The position numbers were made by a program, and so were the translations under genes. A model generated the notes under the pieces. It made no database searches. It saw nothing but the letters and a program-made list of their open reading frames with translations, and was not told the origin of the DNA. 22,730 bases of DNA, from the IMG/VR virus record IMGVR_UViG_3300010399_000388, positions 1 to 22,730 of that record; one strand, written 5' to 3'. Positions 1 to 6,546 of this stretch are shown here, in pieces (position 1 is the stretch's first letter; each line of letters begins with the position of its first letter). Source of the stretch: a virus.

Positions 1-138
1 GCCATCAAGCTCGTGCCGCAGCGCCAGACGCGGAAAGAGATCGATACCGAGAAGGAAGCCTTGCTGTCATACTTGCGAAAATCCGGTGCTCCCCCTGCGC
101 AGATCGAGGAGGTCGCCCGGCGTGGGAGCATGCGATGA
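1..138 (+). CDS. 3' end of an unidentified phage gene (partial)
   Basis: The reading frame is open from the first base and ends at TGA 136-138, giving the last 45 residues of a protein that starts outside the window. The visible tail is hydrophilic and helical, with a charged stretch (RKEIDTEKEALLSYLRKSG) and a basic end. Its stop overlaps the start of the next gene (ATGA at 135-138), which points to translational coupling. In many phages the gene before such a late block is the large terminase subunit, but no ATPase or nuclease motif is visible here, so no function is given. Confidence 0.6.
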   Translation, partial: AIKLVPQRQTRKEIDTEKEALLSYLRKSGAPPAQIEEVARRGSMR

Positions 139-326
139 CAGACTTCGTGTTGCAGGCGCTGGCCAATCCTGCCAGCCATGTGCTGACACTCGTGATGGGT
201 GCCGGGCTGTACCATGTCTTCGTCGCCGCGCCAGAAAGGCGACGCAATGACGAACTCCAAGAACGGATTTATCGAATCTTCGATCTCCAGGAGCAGGCCC
301 TGGATAGAATTGGTCGTCCTCACTGA
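135..326 (+). CDS. small single-helix membrane protein, unknown function
   Basis: This 63-residue protein begins at an ATG that overlaps the previous stop (ATGA). Residues about 8-31 form a hydrophobic stretch (LANPASHVLTLVMGAGLYHV) that could be one membrane helix. A charged cytoplasm-type tail follows (ERRRNDELQERIYRIFDLQEQ) that looks like a short amphipathic or coiled helix. The layout, one helix plus a coiled tail, occurs in phage lysis accessory proteins such as i-spanins and in many unknown phage membrane proteins. No lipobox or partner gene confirms a spanin role. An overlapping frame at 199-411 is probably a shadow. Confidence 0.6.
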   Translation: MTDFVLQALANPASHVLTLVMGAGLYHVFVAAPERRRNDELQERIYRIFDLQEQALDRIGRPH

Positions 327-349
327 ATTGTTAGCGAAGGAATTGGCGC

Positions 350-688
350 ATGTCCTCGTACCTGACCGCCCTGATGGAAACGGCGAGAGACCTCCGGCGC
401 GTCAAGACTGACCGTCGCTTCTTCTGGCTCTGTCTCGGCATCTTGGCGACCCAGGCGATGGTGGTCATGGGCGGAATCCAGGCACGGATGTTGACGGTGC
501 GGATGGCGAACCTCGAAACGACGCGTGTCCGCGCGCACGATAAGACGCACGCTGTCGCGATCACGCCGAAGGCCATCATCTTCAAGGTGCGCGGGTACCC
601 GAGTTTCCGCTTGTCGATCCGGAAACGGGGAAACCGACTGGAACTCTACGTCCGGGATACGGTTGCGCCCAAGCAGGCGAAACGCTAA
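350..688 (+). CDS. small membrane-anchored protein, unknown function
   Basis: The product has 112 residues. The start at 350 is preceded by AAGGAATT at about the right distance. Residues 1-23 are polar and basic. Residues 24-45 (FFWLCLGILATQAMVVMGGI) form a clear membrane helix, and the rest is a soluble domain with alternating hydrophobic and basic residues that could be a small beta structure (FRLSIRKRGNRLELYVRD). By the positive-inside rule the basic N-terminus should be cytoplasmic and the C-terminal domain outside. I do not recognise the family. It lies among other one-helix proteins, so a role at the envelope is possible but unproven. Confidence 0.65.
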   Translation: MSSYLTALMETARDLRRVKTDRRFFWLCLGILATQAMVVMGGIQARMLTVRMANLETTRVRAHDKTHAVAITPKAIIFKVRGYPSFRLSIRKRGNRLELYVRDTVAPKQAKR

Positions 689-723
689 AAGCGAAACAGT
701 CCGATTGAGCCAAGGAGATACCA

Positions 724-915
724 ATGCCGATCGCAAAAGCGCCGTACGATGTAGACACAATCTTCGAGGAGGAAATTTCGAATCAGGATCAGGGCAAGAC
801 TGGTTCGGGTCCTCTGAATCCTGCCTTTATCAAAAAGGGTCCGGCTGCCAGTCATCAGGCCGGAAATCCCACGAGTGGCGGGGGCATCAACCGTCCAACA
901 AAGGGCCGTTCCTAG
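724..915 (+). CDS. small hydrophilic phage protein, unknown function
   Basis: The 63-residue product begins at an ATG with a strong ribosome binding site (AAGGAGAT, 712-719). It has an acidic N-terminal third (DVDTIFEEEIS) and a glycine-, proline- and asparagine-rich, basic C-terminal part ending GGGINRPTKGRS, which looks disordered. It opens a run of very small genes with overlapping stops and starts. Its TAG overlaps a GTG start of the next gene (TAGTG). No family recognised. Confidence 0.65.
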   Translation: MPIAKAPYDVDTIFEEEISNQDQGKTGSGPLNPAFIKKGPAASHQAGNPTSGGGINRPTKGRS

Positions 916-1148
916 TGGGTAGTACCCATCATCCCACCGTCCCCGGTGGTTCTGACGTTGGGCGGAACCAGGCTCCCAAACGGGAGACGGATGCGACCGA
1001 CGTGCGGGGCGGTACCTACCGCGACCCCGAGAGCATGCGGGTGCTCCCAGGTGGGGCTGCCACGACCCGATGCAAGGGGCCATCGACCATGGCGCCCGAC
1101 GACAAGAATGGCCCCGCGCCGCGTGATCGCTCGAATCGGAGCGCCTAA
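915..1148 (+). CDS. small disordered protein with GTG start, unknown function
   Basis: The start is inferred: GTG at 915-917 shares a base with the upstream TAG, and the gene ends in TAA sharing a base with the next ATG (TAATG at 1146-1150). Being coupled at both ends is the main evidence that this frame is used. The 77-residue product is rich in glycine, proline, aspartate and arginine and has no hydrophobic core, so it is probably unstructured. Third codon positions are mostly G or C, as in neighbouring genes. The same frame is open much further upstream (from 525), but that part overlaps two other genes and is not believed. Confidence 0.5.
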   Translation: MGSTHHPTVPGGSDVGRNQAPKRETDATDVRGGTYRDPESMRVLPGGAATTRCKGPSTMAPDDKNGPAPRDRSNRSA

Positions 1149-1318
1149 TGGCCCGCAAGACCGAGGCGGCCAAACTCGGGATGTCGCATCAGCGATCGGC
1201 CAAGCAGGTCATCCGTCGTGAGCACTCCACGCAAAAGTACGCCGCGGGGCAGAAATCTGCGGGTGGTGGTGGCGGAGGCTCCCTCGAAAGTCCCCACTGG
1301 AGTTCGTCCCATGGGTGA
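1148..1318 (+). CDS. 56-residue basic, glycine-rich peptide
   Basis: The ATG overlaps the upstream stop (TAATG). The product has a basic helical N-terminal half (MARKTEAAKLGMSHQRSAKQ and on to RREH), then a run of six glycines and a serine/histidine-rich end. It looks like a short nucleic-acid-binding or virion-associated peptide, but that is only a guess from charge. It overlaps the next gene by 8 bases. Confidence 0.55.
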   Translation: MARKTEAAKLGMSHQRSAKQVIRREHSTQKYAAGQKSAGGGGGGSLESPHWSSSHG

Positions 1319-1391
1319 GAAGGTGCTCTACGGGTTCCTCTTCGGGATCGGCTTCGCATGCGCGCAACTGCTGATCGGATTGGTGCGGTAA
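1311..1391 (+). CDS. 26-residue membrane microprotein
   Basis: This 27-codon frame starts at ATG 1311, inside the end of the previous gene, and stops at TAA 1389-1391, which shares its last base with the next ATG. After MGEK the product is almost wholly hydrophobic (VLYGFLFGIGFACAQLLIGL) and ends VR, the form of a single membrane helix with a short charged cap on each side. Coupling on both sides and the helix-like composition support a real gene despite the tiny size. It fills what would otherwise be a 72-base gap in an otherwise gapless chain. Confidence 0.5.
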   Translation: MGEKVLYGFLFGIGFACAQLLIGLVR

Positions 1392-1564
1392 TGCCTGCGG
1401 TCAGCAAGCGACAGCAACGCTTTATGGCCATGGCGGAGCATGAGCCTGGGAAACTGCGCGGCAAGAAACCGAAGATGTCCAAGTCGCAGATGCACGACTT
1501 TGCTGCGACCCCTCGGAAGGGTCTTCCGATGAAAAAGGGTGCGACCCGGTACAGGAGCAACTGA
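1391..1564 (+). CDS. small basic protein resembling DUF3008-type phage proteins
   Basis: The 57-residue product begins at the ATG overlapping the previous stop (TAATG), not at the earlier in-frame ATG at 1358. The opening MPAVSKRQQRFMAMAE and the later HDFAATPRKGLPMKK match a pattern I know from small phage proteins of the DUF3008 kind (MPAxSKxQQRxMGM, then a 'DFA.T..KGLP' segment). The function of that family is unknown. Fifteen Lys/Arg against three acidic residues make it strongly basic. The match is from memory of the pattern and was not searched. Confidence 0.7.
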   Translation: MPAVSKRQQRFMAMAEHEPGKLRGKKPKMSKSQMHDFAATPRKGLPMKKGATRYRSN

Positions 1565-1734
1565 TGGCAGTCTTTCGACACGGCGCGGTCACGGGCAAGT
1601 CGTCCAAGGTCCAGAATATGGGCAGCAAAAAGCCGAAGATGCCCACGATGGCCAAAATGAGCAGCAAGGTCCCGAATGTGGGCGGCCGCCGTGGAGCGGC
1701 CGCAGCGCCGAAGCGCCCACGGAGGCCGTTTTGA
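1564..1734 (+). CDS. highly basic peptide without acidic residues
   Basis: The ATG overlaps the previous stop (TGATG). The 56-residue product has eight lysines, six arginines and no aspartate or glutamate. It contains an internal repeat: SSKVQNMG at residues 13-20 and SSKVPNVG at 33-40, exactly 20 residues apart. It ends in an alanine run and an RPRRPF tail. Composition suggests nucleic-acid binding or a packaged virion peptide, which is inference only. The short motif KKPKM also occurs in the preceding protein, perhaps a hint of common origin. A strong all-GC hairpin lies within its coding sequence (1682-1703). Confidence 0.6.
   Translation: MAVFRHGAVTGKSSKVQNMGSKKPKMPTMAKMSSKVPNVGGRRGAAAAPKRPRRPF
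1682..1703 (+). other. strong all-GC hairpin inside coding sequence
   Basis: Two copies of the palindrome GCGGCCGC (1682-1689 and 1696-1703) are separated by six bases (CGTGGA). Because the unit is its own reverse complement, the copies can form a perfect 8-bp G/C stem with a 6-base loop, 31 bases before the next start at 1734. No T-run follows, so it is not an intrinsic terminator. It might influence ribosome progress or start access of the following gene, which has no good ribosome binding site of its own. Confidence 0.6.
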
Positions 1735-1904
1735 TGGCCTCCATCACGCGCGTCCCCCGGATCAAGACTGGCCCCGAGCCGACGTACGATCGGACCCGTA
1801 GCGCCCCCGGGCGCACCGTCCCCTCCCGTACGCAGGTCCCCCGCCCCGTGACGCCAGGCGTCCCGAAGACGGGGGTCAGTGCCCCGGGGCGAAAGGTGTA
1901 CTGA
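1734..1904 (+). CDS. proline/arginine-rich 56-residue peptide
   Basis: The start overlaps the previous stop (TGATG). The product has ten prolines, eight arginines and three lysines against two acidic residues. It contains recurring short units such as TRVPR, TVPSR, TQVPRP and GVPKTG. It must be extended or disordered. It has the same length as the preceding gene (171 nt each), but the sequences do not clearly align. No family recognised; a nucleic-acid or capsid-internal role is possible from charge only. Confidence 0.6.
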   Translation: MASITRVPRIKTGPEPTYDRTRSAPGRTVPSRTQVPRPVTPGVPKTGVSAPGRKVY

Positions 1905-1905
1905 G

Positions 1906-2148
1906 ATGGCGGACCGTCGCGCGATTCGGGAACAGGAAATGGGCTATGCGGACCGCATGGGCCGCGAGATGAAGTCCAACATGGACAGCCAGGTGAAGCG
2001 GACCGAGATTCCCGGTGGTGGTGGGGGTGTCGTTGGCGGGGCGGGCATCGATGGTCGGCGCGAGGTTCATGGCTTCATGGTGGAGCGCGGGAAGCCGGTT
2101 CCACCCACCGTCAAGCAGATGATGAAGAAGCGCCTCCGCGGCGGGTGA
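1906..2148 (+). CDS. small charged protein with glycine linker, unknown function
   Basis: The 80-residue product starts at ATG 1906, with GAAAGGTG upstream as a usable ribosome binding site. A charged helical N-terminal part (about residues 1-34) is followed by a glycine-rich linker (IPGGGGGVVGGAG). The C-terminal segment ends PPTVKQMMKKRLRGG. Two short helices joined by a flexible linker are a reasonable picture. It continues the tight small-gene chain. I do not recognise the family. Confidence 0.65.
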   Translation: MADRRAIREQEMGYADRMGREMKSNMDSQVKRTEIPGGGGGVVGGAGIDGRREVHGFMVERGKPVPPTVKQMMKKRLRGG

Positions 2149-2149
2149 A

Positions 2150-2398
2150 ATGGATCGTCGGGCGTGCGTCTGGGTTCGCCTGCTGTACGCCGGTCTTCTC
2201 GCGTGGGCCGTCGTGGTGGCATCGGACTTTGCAGCGCAGAACCGTTATGGTGTCGTCATGATTCTCGGCGCCAAGGGATTGGCGCTGATGCACGACTCGC
2301 GTCGAAACGAGTTCTTCCTGGTCCCCTTACCTGAGCCAGAGAAGGCGGATAAGATGCTCCGCGAACCTTCGATGGAGAATCCCAAGCGGGAGTTGTGA
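2150..2398 (+). CDS. small membrane protein, unknown function
   Basis: The 82-residue product has a basic start (MDRR) and one likely membrane helix at about residues 8-28 (WVRLLYAGLLAWAVVVASDF). A soluble tail of about 50 residues follows, ending in a strongly charged segment. The topology would be N-in with the tail outside. It starts two bases after the previous stop and its own stop overlaps the next start (TGATG at 2396-2400). It is one of four single-helix proteins in the first 2.4 kb. Confidence 0.6.
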   Translation: MDRRACVWVRLLYAGLLAWAVVVASDFAAQNRYGVVMILGAKGLALMHDSRRNEFFLVPLPEPEKADKMLREPSMENPKREL

Positions 2399-2724
2399 TG
2401 GCAAATACTTTCCTAGATTTTGTCTACCGCATAGATACTGTGTTTACGACGGCGTCCCCGGGAAGCGACAAGTCTGGGGATGTGATTCCCGCACTCGCGT
2501 TTGATTCCGGGTATTACTCCTTCGATGTCGTCCGCTGGGTGGCCCCGGTCGGCACCGCCGTGATCACTGATCCGGCCGGCAATACGATCTGGGAGGCCAC
2601 GGCGCAGGGAGCGACCATCGATATCGAGTCTCGCGCGCCCATGCGCGCGCCGGGGTTCCGGGTGCCGACGCTCGGCGGGGGTCGGCTGTACCTCTACCAC
2701 AGCGTTGCGCTGGATGGGCGATGA
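2398..2724 (+). CDS. small beta-rich probable virion protein
   Basis: The start is taken as ATG 2398, overlapping the previous stop; a GTG directly upstream (2395) is the alternative. The 108-residue product is beta-rich. It has a segment of the form VRWVAPVGTAVITDPAGN followed by TIWEATAQG and a final VPTLGGGRLYLYH. I have seen this order (RWV..., VITD..GN..WE, then VPTL..G..Y.Y) in small unassigned proteins of tailed phages next to tail genes. A minor structural role is plausible, but no specific function can be stated. Confidence 0.65.
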   Translation: MANTFLDFVYRIDTVFTTASPGSDKSGDVIPALAFDSGYYSFDVVRWVAPVGTAVITDPAGNTIWEATAQGATIDIESRAPMRAPGFRVPTLGGGRLYLYHSVALDGR

Positions 2725-2986
2725 CGTGCTCTCGCTTGGTCCGCCCGCTCACTCGCTGCTGACCCAAGTCGTCGCGCATTCGCTCGTTGAGCCGACGCGC
2801 CCGAGCTTTGTCTCGGGGCATCCCGACTCCCGACTCTTCGGGCTGGTCATGCAGGCGATGTGCGCGCTCTCGAAGGTGCTGGATCATCTGGCGATGGGCA
2901 TGCACACCGAGTACGTCATGAAGACCCAGGAGCTGGAAGACGAAGAGCGGCGTCTCGGGATCGGTAGTCACCGCGAGCTGGAGTAG
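2714..2986 (+). CDS. small helical protein, unknown function
   Basis: The 90-residue product is read from ATG 2714, overlapping the previous gene by 11 bases; a TTG at 2705 in the same frame is the alternative start. The sequence is mainly alpha-helical. A central part (FGLVMQAMCALSKVLDHLAM) could be an amphipathic or buried helix, and the C-terminus is acidic (KTQELEDEERRLG). Third-position GC use matches the neighbours. No family recognised. Confidence 0.55.
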   Translation: MGDDVLSLGPPAHSLLTQVVAHSLVEPTRPSFVSGHPDSRLFGLVMQAMCALSKVLDHLAMGMHTEYVMKTQELEDEERRLGIGSHRELE

Positions 2987-2989
2987 CGG

Positions 2990-3280
2990 ATGGCGCTTGT
3001 CACCATCCACGACCCCTTCGGCTTCGTTGTCGAAGGCAAGGGCTTACTGGTTGAAGCGCGCTATGACGGGGCCACTGGCCCCGGGGACCAGCCGACGCAC
3101 ATCGGATGGGCGCATTCAAGGGATGGCGCGGTGGTGGTCCTCACCGACCCGGTCTGGAAAATCTGCCGCATCGTCTACTCCGGGGACAACTTCGTGCGGA
3201 AGCTGTGGGCTGATGGAAACACGAAGTTCGACAACGTGATGGCGGACTATCTGACCCTCGATTACAAGTCCCCGGTGTAA
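2990..3280 (+). CDS. small beta-rich protein, unknown function
   Basis: The 96-residue product follows the previous stop by three bases and ends three bases before the tail fibre gene. It is rich in beta-forming residues (MALVTIHDPFGFVVEGKG, then VVVLTDPVWKICRIVYSGDN) and has a C-terminal segment ending MADYLTLDYKSPV. It may be a fibre accessory or structural protein because it directly precedes the fibre gene in the same transcriptional direction. That role rests on position only. Confidence 0.6.
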   Translation: MALVTIHDPFGFVVEGKGLLVEARYDGATGPGDQPTHIGWAHSRDGAVVVLTDPVWKICRIVYSGDNFVRKLWADGNTKFDNVMADYLTLDYKSPV

Positions 3281-3283
3281 CTG

Positions 3284-6106
3284 ATGGCCAAGCTGCGCAT
3301 CAACCCGGTCACGGGGGACCTGGACCTTGTTGGTGACGATAGCGGGGGCGGGGGCGTCACCGATCATGGTGCGCTCACCGGGCTGCTCGATGATGACCAT
3401 CCGCAGTATCTCCTGCTAGCCGGTCGTACCGGCGCGACGAACAATCCGCTGCTCTCGCTCGATGGGCTCGGCATCATCACGGGGACGGCGTCGACAGCGG
3501 TGCCGGGCGGCCTCTCGCTTCACACGTCGAGCGGGCCGGACTGGAATCTCGACATCCTCCTTGTGAATGAGCACAAGACGACACTCAAAGGTGTCGGCGG
3601 TGCGCTGATCTTCGGGAATCAAAGCTTCGCCGTCGATGGATCGACCTCGGCCCCACTCATCTTTGGACTTGCAATTGGCTCGCCGTTTTCGACGTGGACC
3701 GTCGTGGACGATACCATTTCGCTCGGAATCAACGTTCTGACGCACTCGCCTCTCATTCGCAATCCCGCAGGCGTAGCGATGAACCTTGGTGCGGGGAGCC
3801 TGCTCCAAACTTTTCCAACCTACCTTGCGGACGGTGCAGCTTGTACGTTTGTCAACTGGCAATCGGTCGACGCCATTCCGATCTTGAGCACGGCGGGAGG
3901 TGGCGCGCTCTCAGGCCAGTACCTCGGGATAGATACCGGCTTCGACGCGGACAGCGGCGTCACGCTCACGGACATGGCGTTCGGCTACCGCTATCTTCCA
4001 CGCGGGCGCTTCACGAGCAGTGTCGGGTCCGTCCCTGCCGACGCAGCCTTCGTCGTCAACGACGATCAGGTGAACGTCGCCCCCGGTGGCATCCATGCGA
4101 GCCTGCTTTCGCAAGGCGTGCTGCGGACGCTCATGCACCGCGGGCCGGGTGTCTTCGGAGCCCCGAACTTTGCGACGAGCGCCAGCGTTGCGCTCGAAGT
4201 CCAGTCTGCGACGCAGGACTTTCTCCCCTCCCGCCTGACGAATGCGGAAGAAGCCGCCCTGGTTGCGCCGGTGGACGGCATGATCCACTACAGCGCCACC
4301 GACGCCGTGCATCGCTTCCGCCAAGCGGGCGCGTGGGTGGACGTGCCCGGCACCGGCGGCGGCACCGTCACGTCGGTCGCGGGGGGCATCGCGATCACGG
4401 GCACGCCCGACCCGATCGTCGGCTCCGGCGCGCTCGACCTCGACATTAACGAGCTGACGCTGGAGGCGACGGTCTCCCCGGGCGACCTCTTCGCCTTCGT
4501 GGATGTCTCGGTCGGCACCGCTCCCGCCGACCAGCGGAAGACGACGCTCACCGACATCCTCGCGGGGCTCGAAGCGATCGGGATCGACGCCGATACGCTC
4601 GACGGCCTAGACTCGACTGCGTTTCAGCCGATAGACGCCGGGTTGACGGCCCTCTCCTCGCTCGGCGCGGGGATCGCCGTGAGCGACGGCGCGGACGGTT
4701 GGACACCGCGGACGCTCGTCGCACCCGCTGCGGGCATCACGATTGCAAACGCGAGCGGCGTTGTCGGCAATCCGACCTTCGCGCTCGCGAACGACCTCGC
4801 CGCTCTCGAAGGACTCGGCAGTACAGGGATCGCGGTCCGCTCGGCCGCCGACACATGGGTGCAGCGGAGCATCGCCGTCACCGACACGGCAAGCGTGGAC
4901 TTCACGCTCACGAACGCGGACGGCGTCTCCGGTAACCCAACCATCACCGCGACCGTCCTCCCGGCCGGCGTCGATCACGGCGGGCTTGGTGGACTCGGCG
5001 ACGACGATCATACGCAGTATCTCCTGCTCGCTGGACGGGCAGGCAGCCAGGTTGCGAAGGGCGGCACCGCAGCCTCGGAAACTCTCGATCTCTGGGGCAC
5101 CGCCCATGCGACGTTCGGCCCGGTACGAGTTCAACCTCAGTTAACTACCACCGGCTCGGCCACAGTAAAGGCTATGACCTTCCCGGCGGCAATCACGCTC
5201 GACGACATTTCCGGGAACTTCAAGGCAATAAAGATCGGTGACGGTTCGACGTGGACACTCGGAGCGGCGCTCCTTGCCGGGGGCCTTGGTGCTGTAACAT
5301 ACGATCCACTCATCACGAACCCGAACGGCTCGGCGATTACAATCGGCGGATCGCACTTCCTCCTAGAGAACGCGCCTTCGGTTCGCGCAGACGGTGCGGC
5401 GGTGGCCGGAGTGAGCATCTTCGCGGTCCGCTCGGTTCCCACCTATTCGGTCATCAATGCCGGCACGCTCACCATCGCAAACGACGTGGTGGTGCAGTCA
5501 CTTCCAAATATCGGCGCTAGCGTCACCGTCACGAATCGCAAGGGAGTAGACTTCCCGAACAAGACCGGGACGGGGACACAGACGAATGCGATTGGCGTGG
5601 ACGCAGCCGATCAAACGATTGGCACCTTGGCGGCGGCGATACGATCAGCAATCGCGTCTGGTACCGGGAAATGGTGCGTCCTCTCGACGGGCACCGCGGA
5701 CAGCTCCTTTGCGGGGCGCATCTTCGTTGGCGGGGCCGCCAGCACGGTCCCGAGCACCGACCTCGACGTGGACGGCGACTTCGCAACCCGTCAGGCGGGG
5801 ATCACGCTCGCAAACGGCGCGAACAATGACATCGCGATCGGCGCCCGCTCCTACGTACGAATCACCGGCCCTACGGCGGCGTTTAACATCACCTCGATCG
5901 CTAATCCATTCGACGGCAAGCGTATCATCCTCCATAACGCCGTCGCACAGAACATGACCCTCACCCAGGCGGCGGCGACGGGCACCGCGGCGAACCGCAT
6001 CCTCGCGACCGAGGCGGTCGACCCGGTCACGGTTGGTCTCGGCATCGCCGAGCTGGTCTATAGCGCCGCGGATTCTCGTTGGGTGATCGTGAGTATTCGG
6101 GGGTAA
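3284..6106 (+). CDS. large tail fibre protein with duplicated module
   Basis: At 940 residues this is the largest complete protein in the window. Two copies of a fibre-knob motif, DHGALTGLLDDDHPQYLLLA near residue 27 and DHGGLGGLGDDDHTQYLLLA near residue 564, are typical of phage tail fibres. Each copy is followed by a related domain of about 150 residues (STWT..., PLI.NP.G, ADGAA). Between them lie the fibre motif DADTLDGLDSTAF (about 435) and two tandem 50-residue units (about 455 and 505) ending in GNPT. The C-terminus is beta-rich with ATGTAANRILAT. The protein probably forms a trimeric appendage that contacts the host surface. It is followed by the lysis genes. Confidence 0.85.
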   Translation: MAKLRINPVTGDLDLVGDDSGGGGVTDHGALTGLLDDDHPQYLLLAGRTGATNNPLLSLDGLGIITGTASTAVPGGLSLHTSSGPDWNLDILLVNEHKTTLKGVGGALIFGNQSFAVDGSTSAPLIFGLAIGSPFSTWTVVDDTISLGINVLTHSPLIRNPAGVAMNLGAGSLLQTFPTYLADGAACTFVNWQSVDAIPILSTAGGGALSGQYLGIDTGFDADSGVTLTDMAFGYRYLPRGRFTSSVGSVPADAAFVVNDDQVNVAPGGIHASLLSQGVLRTLMHRGPGVFGAPNFATSASVALEVQSATQDFLPSRLTNAEEAALVAPVDGMIHYSATDAVHRFRQAGAWVDVPGTGGGTVTSVAGGIAITGTPDPIVGSGALDLDINELTLEATVSPGDLFAFVDVSVGTAPADQRKTTLTDILAGLEAIGIDADTLDGLDSTAFQPIDAGLTALSSLGAGIAVSDGADGWTPRTLVAPAAGITIANASGVVGNPTFALANDLAALEGLGSTGIAVRSAADTWVQRSIAVTDTASVDFTLTNADGVSGNPTITATVLPAGVDHGGLGGLGDDDHTQYLLLAGRAGSQVAKGGTAASETLDLWGTAHATFGPVRVQPQLTTTGSATVKAMTFPAAITLDDISGNFKAIKIGDGSTWTLGAALLAGGLGAVTYDPLITNPNGSAITIGGSHFLLENAPSVRADGAAVAGVSIFAVRSVPTYSVINAGTLTIANDVVVQSLPNIGASVTVTNRKGVDFPNKTGTGTQTNAIGVDAADQTIGTLAAAIRSAIASGTGKWCVLSTGTADSSFAGRIFVGGAASTVPSTDLDVDGDFATRQAGITLANGANNDIAIGARSYVRITGPTAAFNITSIANPFDGKRIILHNAVAQNMTLTQAAATGTAANRILATEAVDPVTVGLGIAELVYSAADSRWVIVSIRG
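3402..5028 (+). repeat. 16-bp direct repeat marking duplicated fibre module
   Basis: CGCAGTATCTCCTGCT occurs at 3402-3417 and again at 5013-5028, in both copies of the fibre-knob motif (QYLLLA). Around it the two copies are similar at protein level but have diverged at DNA level. The repeats are 1611 bp apart, a multiple of three, so recombination between them would keep the reading frame. Confidence 0.9.
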
Positions 6107-6109
6107 GAA

Positions 6110-6508
6110 ATGCGACTGGTCCCAGGGAGAGTGTGGGCGGTGTTGACCATCATCCAAGAAGCTCGTGGGGAAATTCACGAGGGGAGGGTGGCAGTGGCGG
6201 AGGTCATCCGGAACCGGATGGCGCTCAAGTATGCGTCAGATGGGACGGCGGAGGGGACGGTGCTCCGGCCGTATCAGTTCAGTGGGTGGAATACCAAGGA
6301 CCCGAACCGGATTGCGTGCGCGAAGGTGGATGCCATGGACCCTGTGGTGGTGGATTGCGGGAAGGCTTGGGAAGAGTCCGCGACCTCGAATCTGACCAAA
6401 GGGGCGGTCCTGTATCTGAACCCAGCGGTTGTGAGCCCCCTGCCCGACTGGGCGAAGCAAGAGAACCGGACCACGGTCATTGGAAACCACCACTTCTATC
6501 GTGCATAG
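6110..6508 (+). CDS. SleB-type cell wall hydrolase (endolysin)
   Basis: The 132-residue product matches the SleB/Hydrolase_2 family. IIQEARGE (Glu17, Glu21) carries the expected catalytic glutamate. AVAEVIRNRM follows, then YQFSGWN, then GAVLYLNP and the closing IGNHHFYRA. In this family the enzyme cleaves the glycan strand of peptidoglycan. It is a single domain without a signal peptide, so it would rely on a holin to reach the wall, and the next gene is a good holin candidate. The length is near the bare catalytic domain. The start ATG follows the fibre stop by three bases. Confidence 0.88.
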   Translation: MRLVPGRVWAVLTIIQEARGEIHEGRVAVAEVIRNRMALKYASDGTAEGTVLRPYQFSGWNTKDPNRIACAKVDAMDPVVVDCGKAWEESATSNLTKGAVLYLNPAVVSPLPDWAKQENRTTVIGNHHFYRA

Positions 6509-6546
6509 GCATCTGCTAGGCTGCATGCGTTGAAAGGAGTTCCCTC

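Noticed and set aside
1-138. Terminase large subunit as identity of the first partial gene
   Set aside because: Position would fit, but the 45 visible residues hold no nuclease or ATPase motif, so the name would rest on gene order alone.
525-914. Upstream part of the long + strand frame that ends at 1148
   Set aside because: This part overlaps the end of the membrane protein gene at 350-688 and the whole gene at 724-915, which has a strong ribosome binding site. Only the part after GTG 915 is kept.
2633-2648. GCGCGC-CCAT-GCGCGC hairpin
   Set aside because: It is a 6-bp stem within coding sequence for RAPMRAP. High GC makes it likely by chance, and nothing downstream suggests regulation.
3284-6106. 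Diversity-generating retroelement target in the fibre or collagen-like gene
   Set aside because: No reverse transcriptase, template repeat with adenine-specific mismatches or accessory gene is visible in the window. The fibre repeats differ in all bases, not only at adenines.
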